In this document: positions 17,011 to 25,861 of the stretch, piece by piece
How the letters are laid out: each line of letters starts with the position of its first letter
Position numbering within the stretch: the first letter of the stretch is position 1
Assembly (NCBI RefSeq): GCF_018861125.1
Contig: NZ_JAHKQN010000028.1
Coordinates: 23,823-87,822 of the forward strand
Length of the DNA: 64,000 nucleotides
Origin: Cellulophaga baltica
GTDB taxonomy: Bacteria > Bacteroidota > Bacteroidia > Flavobacteriales > Flavobacteriaceae
Direction: 5' to 3'
Position numbers and translations under genes: made by a program
The notes under the pieces: model-generated
Databases searched by the model: none
The model's input: only the letters and a program-made list of their open reading frames with translations
Told to the model about the DNA's origin: nothing

Positions 17011-18153
17011 ATGATAGAGGACATCAAAAAATTTAAAACCAATTGGATCGATGGAATGAAAATCTCGAAAGAGCATTTTCAAAACCTGCAAGACTTTGCA
17101 GAGCATAGTGTAAGAGATTTAACTAGTATTCAAATCGGTAAAAATGGTTACGGTTTATTAGCGTCACACTTAAGTGATCACAACGAATATACAGTAACTA
17201 TTGATGCGCATAAAAGCTTAAAAATTTCTATTAAAAAACTACGCGGTATTACACCAAATGGTACACGAGTAGAGATAACGAACCAAACACCAGCTGTTAA
17301 AGAAGATGTTGTGGTTGAAGAGTTTGCTGATAATAATTTGGAAGAAGGTTTTGTTTTATTAAATGTAGATCATGTTGAAAATGTTGCCTTTGGTGAGCAA
17401 GACCCTAAAGAAATGCCTCCTAGGTATCCTTTTACAACAAATAAATACTTTTTCTCTTTTGTAAATGTTAATGAATTTGAAAAATCAGGTATAGCTGGTA
17501 ACCAACTTCCTATTGCAAAAATTGTAAGAGAGAATAATGGATTAGTAGCAGCTTCAGATTATATTGCACCGTCGACTACTTTAGGAACTAGTGAAGCGTT
17601 AATTGATTTTTACAATGTCGCAGAGTCTTTTCTTAAAATGGCTGAACGTAGCTCTATTTTAATTGTTCAAAAAATAAACACAAAGCAAAGCGATAATCCT
17701 ATTGCCGATGCGATGTTCACTGTGGTAGATAAGTTGTATGTGTATTTGTCACAACAAATTACTTATGTGAAATGGGAAGAATATGACATGGCTCCTAAAA
17801 AACTTCTTGAAATTATAGTTAGTTTTTCAAGAATATTCAAAAGTGCTGTTGATGTGGCATCTCCTGAAAATAAAGAGCAGTTATTCAACTATTTTGGTGA
17901 GTGGACTGATCTTAAAGGTGGTGATTATGAAAAAATATTCACGAACATTATCAATATAGATTATAAGCATAATGATATTAATCAGAATTTAATCATCATT
18001 AATTCATTTATGAGCGTGATAGAGCGTTTGTTTACGATTCTTACACAAGTAGATTACATAGGTAAACGTCGCGATATGGGAATTTTTGTTAACGAGAATA
18101 TAGTTCAAGATAAATCAGGAAAATCAGGTGGAACTTCATTTCTAGCCGAATAA
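17011..18153 (+). CDS. tssK: T6SS baseplate-membrane connector TssK
   Basis: 380 residues. TssK links the baseplate to the membrane complex. The N-terminal FKTNWIDGMKISKEHFQNLQDF matches the 'W..GM.l...HFQ' start of the family; the central beta region and C-terminal helical bundle follow. Shorter than the proteobacterial ~445 residues, as known for Bacteroidota homologues. Lies between tssN and tssO in the same operon. Confidence 0.87.
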   Translation: MIEDIKKFKTNWIDGMKISKEHFQNLQDFAEHSVRDLTSIQIGKNGYGLLASHLSDHNEYTVTIDAHKSLKISIKKLRGITPNGTRVEITNQTPAVKEDVVVEEFADNNLEEGFVLLNVDHVENVAFGEQDPKEMPPRYPFTTNKYFFSFVNVNEFEKSGIAGNQLPIAKIVRENNGLVAASDYIAPSTTLGTSEALIDFYNVAESFLKMAERSSILIVQKINTKQSDNPIADAMFTVVDKLYVYLSQQITYVKWEEYDMAPKKLLEIIVSFSRIFKSAVDVASPENKEQLFNYFGEWTDLKGGDYEKIFTNIINIDYKHNDINQNLIIINSFMSVIERLFTILTQVDYIGKRRDMGIFVNENIVQDKSGKSGGTSFLAE

Positions 18154-18162
18154 AATATAATT

Positions 18163-18672
18163 ATGGAAATTTTAAATAAAAAAGAAAGAGTATCTGCTTT
18201 CCTTCTATTCTTACTAATGTTTTTAGTAACAATGACCTTAATTTTTGTAGCTGTATTTTTTAGCCACAAGTTGCCTTGGAAAGAAAATGAAGTGTTGAGA
18301 GCTGAAAATAAAAAGATAAAATTTGAATTCTTGTATCAGAAACAATTTATTAATGATTTAGCTCGAGTTGATGTATTAATTGATTCGCTTGATAAAACTA
18401 ATGAAGGTTATTTCTTTTTAGAGCAATCTATAAATTCAGATTTGATCTCTATTAAAAATGAAATCCCAAAAGATTCTTTGGGAAACAGAGCCATGTATGA
18501 AAATTTAATTCTTACTTACAAAAAGCTAATTGATGCTAAAAGAGATGTTAAGCAAGTACAGAATGCTAAGAATGAAATTCAAGAGTTAGATGAGCAGATT
18601 GATGAATATGAAGACAGAATTAAAAATTTAGAAACCGCTTTAGAATTATCTCGAAGACTGAACAGAAACTAA
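18163..18672 (+). CDS. tssO: T6SSiii membrane-anchored coiled-coil protein TssO
   Basis: 169 residues. One membrane helix at about 12-32 (FLLFLLMFLVTMTLIFVAVFF) with a short cytoplasmic N-terminus, then a periplasmic, highly charged coiled coil ending IQELDEQIDEYEDRIKNLE. TssO, a T6SSiii-specific envelope component, has this layout. Position between tssK and tssH with 9- and 5-bp gaps supports it. Confidence 0.8.
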   Translation: MEILNKKERVSAFLLFLLMFLVTMTLIFVAVFFSHKLPWKENEVLRAENKKIKFEFLYQKQFINDLARVDVLIDSLDKTNEGYFFLEQSINSDLISIKNEIPKDSLGNRAMYENLILTYKKLIDAKRDVKQVQNAKNEIQELDEQIDEYEDRIKNLETALELSRRLNRN

Positions 18673-18677
18673 TAAGT

Positions 18678-21134
18678 ATGAATAACGAAGTAGAAAAAGC
18701 AGTCTATATTGCGTCACAAATAGCCGAAGAAAATCAACATCAAAACTATACAACAGCACATTTAATAAAAGCCTCTTTAAACAGAGATTTATCTTTGTTA
18801 CGCAAACTTCATAATTTGGGTGTTGATGTTTATTTTATTGAAGAATGGGCAGAAGTAAATATAGAACAAGCGGCTAAAAAATCTTCTAGAACTGCTGAAG
18901 TTGAAGCAGATTCAGGTGTTCAGTTAGTTTTTGTTGAAGCTGAGGATATTAAAGATAAAACAGGTAATGAAGATGTAGATTTATTTACATTATTCATCGC
19001 AGCAATAACACCAGGTGTTGGTTTTAATTTTGATCAACTAAAATCATTACCAATAACACATACACAGCTTTTAGATACTGTTAAGTCAAACAAAACAACA
19101 ATAAGTACTGCAGCGCCTAAAATTAGTGCTGCTTCACAAACAAAAGAAGGTGGTATTTTATCAAAATACACTTCTGATATTGTAAAAGAGGCACAAAGTG
19201 GTGATTTTGAATATATTGTTAATAGAGATAAAGAGTTAAAGAGTATTACTGAAATACTTAGTAGAAAGTCAAAACCTAATGTAATCATACAAGGTGAATC
19301 AGGTGTTGGTAAATCTGTTTTAATAAAAAATTTAGCAGTTCTTATTGCAGAAAAGAAAATAGTTGATGTACTGCAACAAGCGACCCTTTTAGAAATTCAT
19401 ACAAGTGATTTACTTTCAGGAGCTTCTTATAAAGGTGAAGTTGAAGATAGGTTAAAAGAAATTTTCACTGAGGCAAAGTCATACAACTTCCCTATTCTGG
19501 TTTTAGATGATTTTCATGCATTATTGCAAGATAGCGGAATGAGTCAAGGAATTTTAAATGTAATTAAATCTGAATTAAATAAAGGTGAGTTGGTTATAAT
19601 CGGTGTAACATCACCAGAACATTTTAGAAAACATATCACTGCAGATGATGCTTTAAATAGAAGGTTTGAAACGGTTGTTTTAGATGAACCTGATACCGAT
19701 ACGGCATTTAGAATTCTTAAAAATGTGGGTCAAACTTTCAAAGATCATCACCAACTAGAAATAGCTGATGATACTTTTAAGGAAGCTATTCTGTTTTCAA
19801 AAAGATATTTAAAAGAAAAGAATTTACCTGATTCTGCTTTAGATTTAGTAGATAGAACAATGGCGGCGGCGAAAGTATCGCAACAATCATTACCGGCAGA
19901 TTTAGTCGATTTAAAGGCTAAAATTGAGTTTTTAAATAAAAAAGCCAGTGATCTCTCTGAAGAACAACGTAAAGAAGAGTTAGATTGGATTTATGTGGAA
20001 TTAAAAAATAAATTAGGACCAATTATTATTGGTAAATACGACACCGAAGATGCTTTATCTTTTGCTACGTATGATAAAAAATTAAGTTACATTAACGATA
20101 TACTTGTAAAAATAGAAGAACACTCTACGAAGGAATTGACTGAAATTTTTGATGAAGATTTAGCGGCAATGGTATCGAGTATAACAGGTATTCCGGCTGG
20201 TAAAGTTCAAACCCAAGAAAGAGAGCGTTTAATGGAAATGGAAGAAACGCTCAAAAAGCGTGTAATTGGCCAAGACCACGCTGTAAAAACAGTAACTGAG
20301 GCTATTATTGAATCTAGATCAGGTTTATCAAAAGCAGGGCAACCAATTGGTTCGTTCTTTTTCTCAGGGCCTACTGGTACTGGTAAAACGGAATTAGCAA
20401 AGTCATTAGCAGAGTTTTTGTTTAATGATGAAAGTGCTATCATTCGTTTTGATATGTCTGAATTTAAAGAAGAACATTCTGCGGCACTTTTATATGGTGC
20501 GCCTCCGGGCTATGTTGGTTACGAAGAGGGTGGAATGTTGGTGAATAAAATAAGACAAAAACCATATTCTATTGTTCTTTTTGATGAAATAGAAAAAGCG
20601 CATCAATCTGTTTTTGACGTATTCTTACAAATTTTAGACGAAGGTAAGCTTAGTGATCGTTTAGGTAAAGTGGGTGATTTCTCTAATGCCGTAATTCTTT
20701 TTACATCAAATATTGGGTCTGAATTTATATCTAAAAAAATAGAAGAAGGAGTTACACCTGCATCAGATGAAATACTAGAAATTATGTCGCCTTATTTTAG
20801 ACCTGAATTTTTAGGTAGAATAACAGAGATTATCCCGTTTGCTCCTATTTCAAAAGAGAATGCACCTTTAATTTTCAATTTACACTTGAAAAAAGAATTA
20901 TTGGTATTGGCTGATAAATTAGGAATAACGTTAAATATAGATAAAGAGACTAAAGATTTCTTGTCATTAGATGGCTTCTCTCCTACTTACGGAGTTCGAC
21001 CTTTAAAGGCAGTTATCAGAAATAAGTTAAAAAGACCATTGTCACGTATGATTATTTCTGGTGAAATAACAGCACCACAAACGGTAAATATTAGTCTAGA
21101 AGATAATAATGTAGTTTTTAAAGTAAGCAACTAA
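18678..21134 (+). CDS. tssH: T6SS ATPase TssH (ClpV)
   Basis: 818 residues, the size of a ClpB-type double AAA+ protein. N-terminal Clp-N-like repeat domain (1-150), first AAA+ domain with Walker A GESGVGKS at about 206-213 and acidic Walker B ILVLDDFHAL, a shortened middle region (about 415-470), second AAA+ domain with Walker A GPTGTGKTE at about 564-572, Walker B IVLFDEIEKAH and the C-terminal sensor GVRPLKAVIR. ClpV pulls contracted TssBC sheath apart for recycling. Gap of 5 bp from tssO and 9 bp to tssE. Confidence 0.95.
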   Translation: MNNEVEKAVYIASQIAEENQHQNYTTAHLIKASLNRDLSLLRKLHNLGVDVYFIEEWAEVNIEQAAKKSSRTAEVEADSGVQLVFVEAEDIKDKTGNEDVDLFTLFIAAITPGVGFNFDQLKSLPITHTQLLDTVKSNKTTISTAAPKISAASQTKEGGILSKYTSDIVKEAQSGDFEYIVNRDKELKSITEILSRKSKPNVIIQGESGVGKSVLIKNLAVLIAEKKIVDVLQQATLLEIHTSDLLSGASYKGEVEDRLKEIFTEAKSYNFPILVLDDFHALLQDSGMSQGILNVIKSELNKGELVIIGVTSPEHFRKHITADDALNRRFETVVLDEPDTDTAFRILKNVGQTFKDHHQLEIADDTFKEAILFSKRYLKEKNLPDSALDLVDRTMAAAKVSQQSLPADLVDLKAKIEFLNKKASDLSEEQRKEELDWIYVELKNKLGPIIIGKYDTEDALSFATYDKKLSYINDILVKIEEHSTKELTEIFDEDLAAMVSSITGIPAGKVQTQERERLMEMEETLKKRVIGQDHAVKTVTEAIIESRSGLSKAGQPIGSFFFSGPTGTGKTELAKSLAEFLFNDESAIIRFDMSEFKEEHSAALLYGAPPGYVGYEEGGMLVNKIRQKPYSIVLFDEIEKAHQSVFDVFLQILDEGKLSDRLGKVGDFSNAVILFTSNIGSEFISKKIEEGVTPASDEILEIMSPYFRPEFLGRITEIIPFAPISKENAPLIFNLHLKKELLVLADKLGITLNIDKETKDFLSLDGFSPTYGVRPLKAVIRNKLKRPLSRMIISGEITAPQTVNISLEDNNVVFKVSN

Positions 21135-21143
21135 AAATAACCT

Positions 21144-21575
21144 ATGGCAAAACCATACTACCAAGCTCCATTTGATTTTAAGCGCTTTTTTGAAAAAAAA
21201 GAGTTGCGTAAAATTTCACTTCAAGATTCTATCTCTCAGTTTATAAGTATAATAATTACTACTTATTTTGAAGAGTATGTTTTTGATGAAGATTTTGGTA
21301 GCGAAATTTGGGAAACAGATTTTGATTTATTGGTAAATGCCAATGTTTTAAAAGAACGAATTAAAAAGTCATTAACCAACCAAATTGAAACCTATGAGAA
21401 GCGATTAGGTAGTGTAAATTTGACCATTAATTTACAAGAAAAATTATCGGAAAATTCGAATAAAGTAAGACTCAAAAAGTATTTAAATATTACTATTTCA
21501 GGTACCTTAAGAAAAACAAATGAGCCTTATTATTTTTCTGGCGATTATTATTTAGCTCCATTATCATATAAGTAA
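21144..21575 (+). CDS. tssE: T6SS baseplate protein TssE (gp25-like)
   Basis: 143 residues. gp25/lysozyme-like baseplate protein that starts sheath polymerisation. Contains SISQFISIIITTYFEEYVFDED and the family's central IETYEKRLG (the conserved E-x-R-L element), then beta strands VNLTINLQEK and LNITISGTL. Directly between tssH and tssF. Confidence 0.88.
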   Translation: MAKPYYQAPFDFKRFFEKKELRKISLQDSISQFISIIITTYFEEYVFDEDFGSEIWETDFDLLVNANVLKERIKKSLTNQIETYEKRLGSVNLTINLQEKLSENSNKVRLKKYLNITISGTLRKTNEPYYFSGDYYLAPLSYK

Positions 21576-21590
21576 ACACACACTCAAAGC

Positions 21591-23453
21591 ATGAAATCAT
21601 TAAGTAAAGAAGAAATAAAAGAACGCCTAATTAGAAGAGCTGCGGATACTTGGGGAATGGATGAAATGGAAATTGAATATTCCCTTGACCCTATAATAAG
21701 TATACTTTTTGATGCTTGTGCACATGAGTTTGAGCGTATTTCAGATACAATAAAAACAAGTCGTACAAGAATTACAGAGCGCTTAGTTGATCTTTTAACA
21801 CCACAAGTTTCAGTAACTGCTAAACCTGCTCACGCAGTAATGCATGCTTTGCCAATTGATAGTAATTTAGATATTAATGAGCGCTCAGCTTTCTACCATA
21901 GAAAAAGAATGCCCATTTTTAGAGAAAGTGGTAAAAATGACTTTGAAGACTTTTTCTTTTCCCCTGCCGGAGATTTTAAAATAAATAACTGTGCATTAGA
22001 ATACATTGCTTACCCTGATAAAATAGTATCGTATAAAAATCATAGGAACATTTCGTTTTTAAGTAAAAGTAGTTTTGAGGGTTCTCCTGAAGAAACAAGC
22101 ATCTATTTAGGTATTAAACCTGATGCAGATATTAAATCTATTCAACAATTAATTTGTTATTTTGATTTACTTAATTTCTCCCAGAAAAATATATTAACAC
22201 ATCAATTAAGTATTGCCAATTGGACCTTAAATGACACGCCATTAAATGTAGTTAAAGGGTATAACGAACAACAAAATTTAGGTAGTGATATTACTACGTA
22301 TATTAATGAAGCTATACCGAGTAAAATTAAATTTTATGAAAATTATGTAAAAGAATTTTACCAAGATCATTTTTATACCATAACCGATGATATAGATATT
22401 AACGGAGCTAAGAAAAACTATCCTGAGGCTTTTGAAACTTTTTTATCAGAAAAAGATTTAAAACATTTTGACGATGAATTAGTATGGATCAAAATCAGTT
22501 TTTCAACTGTAGTCTCTAGTTTTATGTTAGAGAATTTACATTGTCATATCAACTGTTTTCCTGTTTTAAATAAAAAAAGACACGAAACAAACAGACGCTT
22601 AAAACCCTACTTTAATATTTTACCATTAGAGGTTGAAGAAGATTACTTTTTTGACGTTCAAGACATTACTGGTGATAGCGGAAACACCTATTTTATTCAA
22701 GATAGAAAAAGTGAAGACAGTAGCACTAGTACCCAAGCATATTTACGTTTTGGTGGTGTATCTCGTTTTGATGAGCGTGATGCCTCTGAGCTTTTAAATT
22801 ATACTTTAGATTTATTAAAGGAAGATAGTATTGCATTTAATGCAATGAACGACGATTTTATAAATACTAACCTAAAAGACCTAAAACAGATAATCTCAAG
22901 AATAGAGCAACAGATTGAATTAAGGGATTTTACTAAAAATAAAATTCCGTATTTAGTAATTAATAAAAATAGTATACAGAAAAATAAAGATCAATTTGTG
23001 TTTGCGAATTACTGGAGCACTGTTGGTGGTAAGGCCAATAAAATTAATCCGTATGTAAAACTAGTTCAATATTCTGGTACCGCATTTTTACCAAGCTCAT
23101 TAACCTTTATAACAGGTACAGTTGGCGGTAAAGATGAAGCAACAGCTAGTGATAAAATATATGCTTATAGAGAGCACGTACTTTCTAAAGGTAAAATTAT
23201 TACCAAACAAGATATTGTTCAACATTGTTTCGGCATCTATAAAGAAAATATTTCTGAAGTATCGGTAAAAAAAGGTGTTGAAGTTGCTTTAGAAGAAAGC
23301 GTTGGCTACACCCCTACAACCGATGTGTATATTACAAAAAATGAAGAATCTTTATACGATGATAATAGTTGGGAATATTTAAAGAAAGAAGTCTTAATTG
23401 CTTTAAAATCAAGGTCAGCTAATATTTTACCTTTTAGAGTATTTTACAACTAA
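21591..23453 (+). CDS. tssF: T6SS baseplate protein TssF
   Basis: 620 residues, typical of TssF (VasA family). The N-terminal region has the family pattern IERISDTIKTSRTRITERLVDLLTP-type helices (here ACAHEFERISDTI then RITERLVDLLTPQ) leading to a beta-rich body. It forms the wedge of the baseplate with TssE, TssG and TssK. It ends the structural operon; a 97-bp gap with a possible promoter precedes tssI. Confidence 0.92.
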   Translation: MKSLSKEEIKERLIRRAADTWGMDEMEIEYSLDPIISILFDACAHEFERISDTIKTSRTRITERLVDLLTPQVSVTAKPAHAVMHALPIDSNLDINERSAFYHRKRMPIFRESGKNDFEDFFFSPAGDFKINNCALEYIAYPDKIVSYKNHRNISFLSKSSFEGSPEETSIYLGIKPDADIKSIQQLICYFDLLNFSQKNILTHQLSIANWTLNDTPLNVVKGYNEQQNLGSDITTYINEAIPSKIKFYENYVKEFYQDHFYTITDDIDINGAKKNYPEAFETFLSEKDLKHFDDELVWIKISFSTVVSSFMLENLHCHINCFPVLNKKRHETNRRLKPYFNILPLEVEEDYFFDVQDITGDSGNTYFIQDRKSEDSSTSTQAYLRFGGVSRFDERDASELLNYTLDLLKEDSIAFNAMNDDFINTNLKDLKQIISRIEQQIELRDFTKNKIPYLVINKNSIQKNKDQFVFANYWSTVGGKANKINPYVKLVQYSGTAFLPSSLTFITGTVGGKDEATASDKIYAYREHVLSKGKIITKQDIVQHCFGIYKENISEVSVKKGVEVALEESVGYTPTTDVYITKNEESLYDDNSWEYLKKEVLIALKSRSANILPFRVFYN

Positions 23454-23500
23454 TAGCTATATAAAATTTTACGTAATTCATCGAATTACAGCTGTATTTT

Positions 23501-23531
23501 TTGTCAACCTAAATCATTGTGTTTACTTTAA
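23501..23531 (+). promoter_or_regulatory. Possible Bacteroidota-type promoter for tssI
   Basis: A ttg at 23501-23503 (within a T-run) and tactttaa at 23524-23531 are separated by exactly 20 bp, a partial match to TTG-N20-TAnnTTTG. An inverted repeat gtaattc-atc-gaattac lies just upstream (about 23472-23488). It could give the spike/effector genes separate control. Confidence 0.4.
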
Positions 23532-23550
23532 CACAATAAATACTACAACC

Positions 23551-25383
23551 ATGCCTAAAATAATTACGCCTACACTTATTATTGATGGAGAAACTTTTCT
23601 TCCTAAATCAGGTTTTAAGGTTTCTATAGAACAATCCATGGGAACGCATAGTTCTTTTAGTGTTGTTTTTCAAACCAATGCTACTGAGGGTTACAATGGT
23701 ATATTAATGAATAATTCTATTAATTATTCTGGTAAGAAGATATCTATAGGTGTAAATGATGGCGAATTAGAATATGTAGGAATTATCACTTCCGTAAGTT
23801 TACAAAAAGGTATTGGAGCATCAGGTGCTATTGTTATTTCGGGTCAAGGTGCAAGTATTTTATTATCTAGATCTGTACAATGTTTCAGTTATGAAGAAGG
23901 TACTTCGTTTAGTCAAGTAATTTCAGATACTTTTAACGGCCATGCTACCGATCTTTTAAAAACGGAAATTGGCACAGGTACCGATATTCAATTGCCCTAT
24001 ACCGTACAATATAACGAATCAGATTTTTCATTCTTGCAACGTATGTGTGCACGTTATGGCGTTTGGATGTATGATAATGGACGTACTTTTTGTGTAGGCC
24101 GTACAGGTGACCAACAATTAAATGGTGTATACGGACAAAATATCCAGAATTTTGGACTTGCCACAACCTTACAGTCACAAAATAGCGGTTTTAAATCTCA
24201 AGATTGGGTAAATGATAGCGAACTAGAAGCAGTTTCCTCTTCATTTAGTGCTCAAAATGGGCATATGTATGCCGGAGTTGTAAAAAGTGAATCGGAAGCA
24301 TTATTTGCTAAAAAAGAAAACTATTCTTGGAATTACAACCAAAACGAATATAGCGGTCAACAAGGTTTAGACCATATTACTAAGGTAGATACTTTATCAA
24401 AGGCAGCAAATATGATTATTGCCAGTGGTACTTCTGAAATTGTAGGGTTACGAGTAGGTGATAGTTTAACTATTGAAGGCACAAGCTTTTCAGATAAAAC
24501 AAGACGTGATGCTTTTGGATCGTATATGATTACCAAAGTAGCACACCGTTTTGACCATAGCGGTAATTATGAAAATCATTTTGAAGGAGTACCCGAAGGT
24601 ACAGAACACCCGCATTACAGTGCTGTTTTTGCGACTCCAACAGCAGAAGAACAACGCGGAAAAGTTTTAGACAATAACGACCCTGATGGTTTAGGAAGAA
24701 TAAAAGTACAATTTCCGTGGCAAAGCCATATGGGGACTACTACACCATGGATAAAAATGAATACTCCTTACGGTGGTAATGGAAAAGGATTCTATTTTAT
24801 ACCTGAAGTAGATGAAGAAGTATTGGTTGGTTTTGAGAACAACAACCCTGAAAAACCTTATGTATTGAGTGCAGGGTTTAATAGCAGTGCTAAAAGCGGT
24901 GTTGCTGATGCCGAAAATAACATAAAGAGTATACGCACCCGTAGTGGCCATACTATAGAATTAAATGATACTGATGGTGAAGAAAAGATAAACATTTATG
25001 ATCATGAAGGAAGCATAATTACCTTTGATACGCAAGCCAAATCATTATATATTACAGCTACAGAAAGTATAGAGTTCCAAGCGAAAAATATTAAAATGAT
25101 TGCTGAAGAAAATATTGACCTTCAAGCACAAGCTGATATAAATACGGCATCAGAAGGTAGTACAAATATCATATCTGAAAGTACATTAGCATTACAATCT
25201 GCATTAGATACTACAATTAATAGCGATTCTAATATAGCAATTGAAGCAACAAGTGATGCTACAATATCTAGTGCTAATACTATAGTTGAAGGGCAAGCTT
25301 CTGTTGAAGTTAATGGAGCACAAACAAAAGTAACAGGTAGCGCATTAACCGAAGTTTCAGGTGCAATCGTAAAAATAAATTAA
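23551..25383 (+). CDS. tssI: T6SS spike protein VgrG (TssI)
   Basis: 610 residues. N-terminal gp27-like (phage GPD) part to about 340, then the gp5 OB-fold hallmark GKVLDNNDPDGLGRIKVQFPW with TPWIKMNTPYGG and YFIPEVDEEVLVGFENNNP, then a C-terminal beta-helix built from short Ser/Thr/Ala repeats (residues about 500-610). The trimer forms the needle tip on the Hcp tube. No extra C-terminal effector domain. PAAR follows 11 bp later and a muramidase effector after that, so this spike presumably carries them. Confidence 0.96.
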   Translation: MPKIITPTLIIDGETFLPKSGFKVSIEQSMGTHSSFSVVFQTNATEGYNGILMNNSINYSGKKISIGVNDGELEYVGIITSVSLQKGIGASGAIVISGQGASILLSRSVQCFSYEEGTSFSQVISDTFNGHATDLLKTEIGTGTDIQLPYTVQYNESDFSFLQRMCARYGVWMYDNGRTFCVGRTGDQQLNGVYGQNIQNFGLATTLQSQNSGFKSQDWVNDSELEAVSSSFSAQNGHMYAGVVKSESEALFAKKENYSWNYNQNEYSGQQGLDHITKVDTLSKAANMIIASGTSEIVGLRVGDSLTIEGTSFSDKTRRDAFGSYMITKVAHRFDHSGNYENHFEGVPEGTEHPHYSAVFATPTAEEQRGKVLDNNDPDGLGRIKVQFPWQSHMGTTTPWIKMNTPYGGNGKGFYFIPEVDEEVLVGFENNNPEKPYVLSAGFNSSAKSGVADAENNIKSIRTRSGHTIELNDTDGEEKINIYDHEGSIITFDTQAKSLYITATESIEFQAKNIKMIAEENIDLQAQADINTASEGSTNIISESTLALQSALDTTINSDSNIAIEATSDATISSANTIVEGQASVEVNGAQTKVTGSALTEVSGAIVKIN

Positions 25384-25394
25384 AATAGAATAGT

Positions 25395-25859
25395 ATGCCA
25401 GGACCAGCAGCAACAGTAGGAAGCATGCATGTATGCCCAATGCTAAACCCAGGAACTCCACCACCACCACATGTTGGCGGACCTATCTCTGGACCAGGAA
25501 TACCTACAGTTTTAATAGGTGGTAAACCTGCATCAGTAATGGGTGATCTATGCACCTGCGCAGGACCACCTGATACTATTGTAATGGGTGAAAGTACTGT
25601 TTTAATTGGCGGAAAACCTGCTGCTACAATGGGAGATTCTACAGCACACGGTGGAACAATTACAGCAGGAGAACCTACCGTTTTAATTGGTACAGGTACA
25701 AGTGCCGCAACTGCTATTATGCCATTACAGAAAATACCATTTCCTACCATTAATTCAAGCCTTAGAGGACAATTAACCGAGGCCATTGCTAAGCAAGAGG
25801 CGCTTCGTGAAGAAGCAGATAAAAATGGGTATTTAAACGATTTTTCATTTAGTATGTAG
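25395..25859 (+). CDS. PAAR-like spike-tip protein
   Basis: 154 residues. Starts MPGPAATVGSMHVCPM, with the metal-ligand type pattern of cysteines and histidines (HVCPM, PPPHVGGP, CTCAGPP, STAHGG) and repeated VLIGGKPA, as in PAAR proteins that sharpen the VgrG tip with a bound metal. C-terminal ~40 residues form a helix that may dock the next protein. Between tssI (11 bp) and the muramidase effector (2 bp). Confidence 0.9.
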   Translation: MPGPAATVGSMHVCPMLNPGTPPPPHVGGPISGPGIPTVLIGGKPASVMGDLCTCAGPPDTIVMGESTVLIGGKPAATMGDSTAHGGTITAGEPTVLIGTGTSAATAIMPLQKIPFPTINSSLRGQLTEAIAKQEALREEADKNGYLNDFSFSM

Positions 25860-25861
25860 TT

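Noticed and set aside
25310-25786. 158-codon minus-strand frame rich in Pro and Gly
   Set aside because: Antisense of the PAAR gene, whose own motifs are diagnostic.
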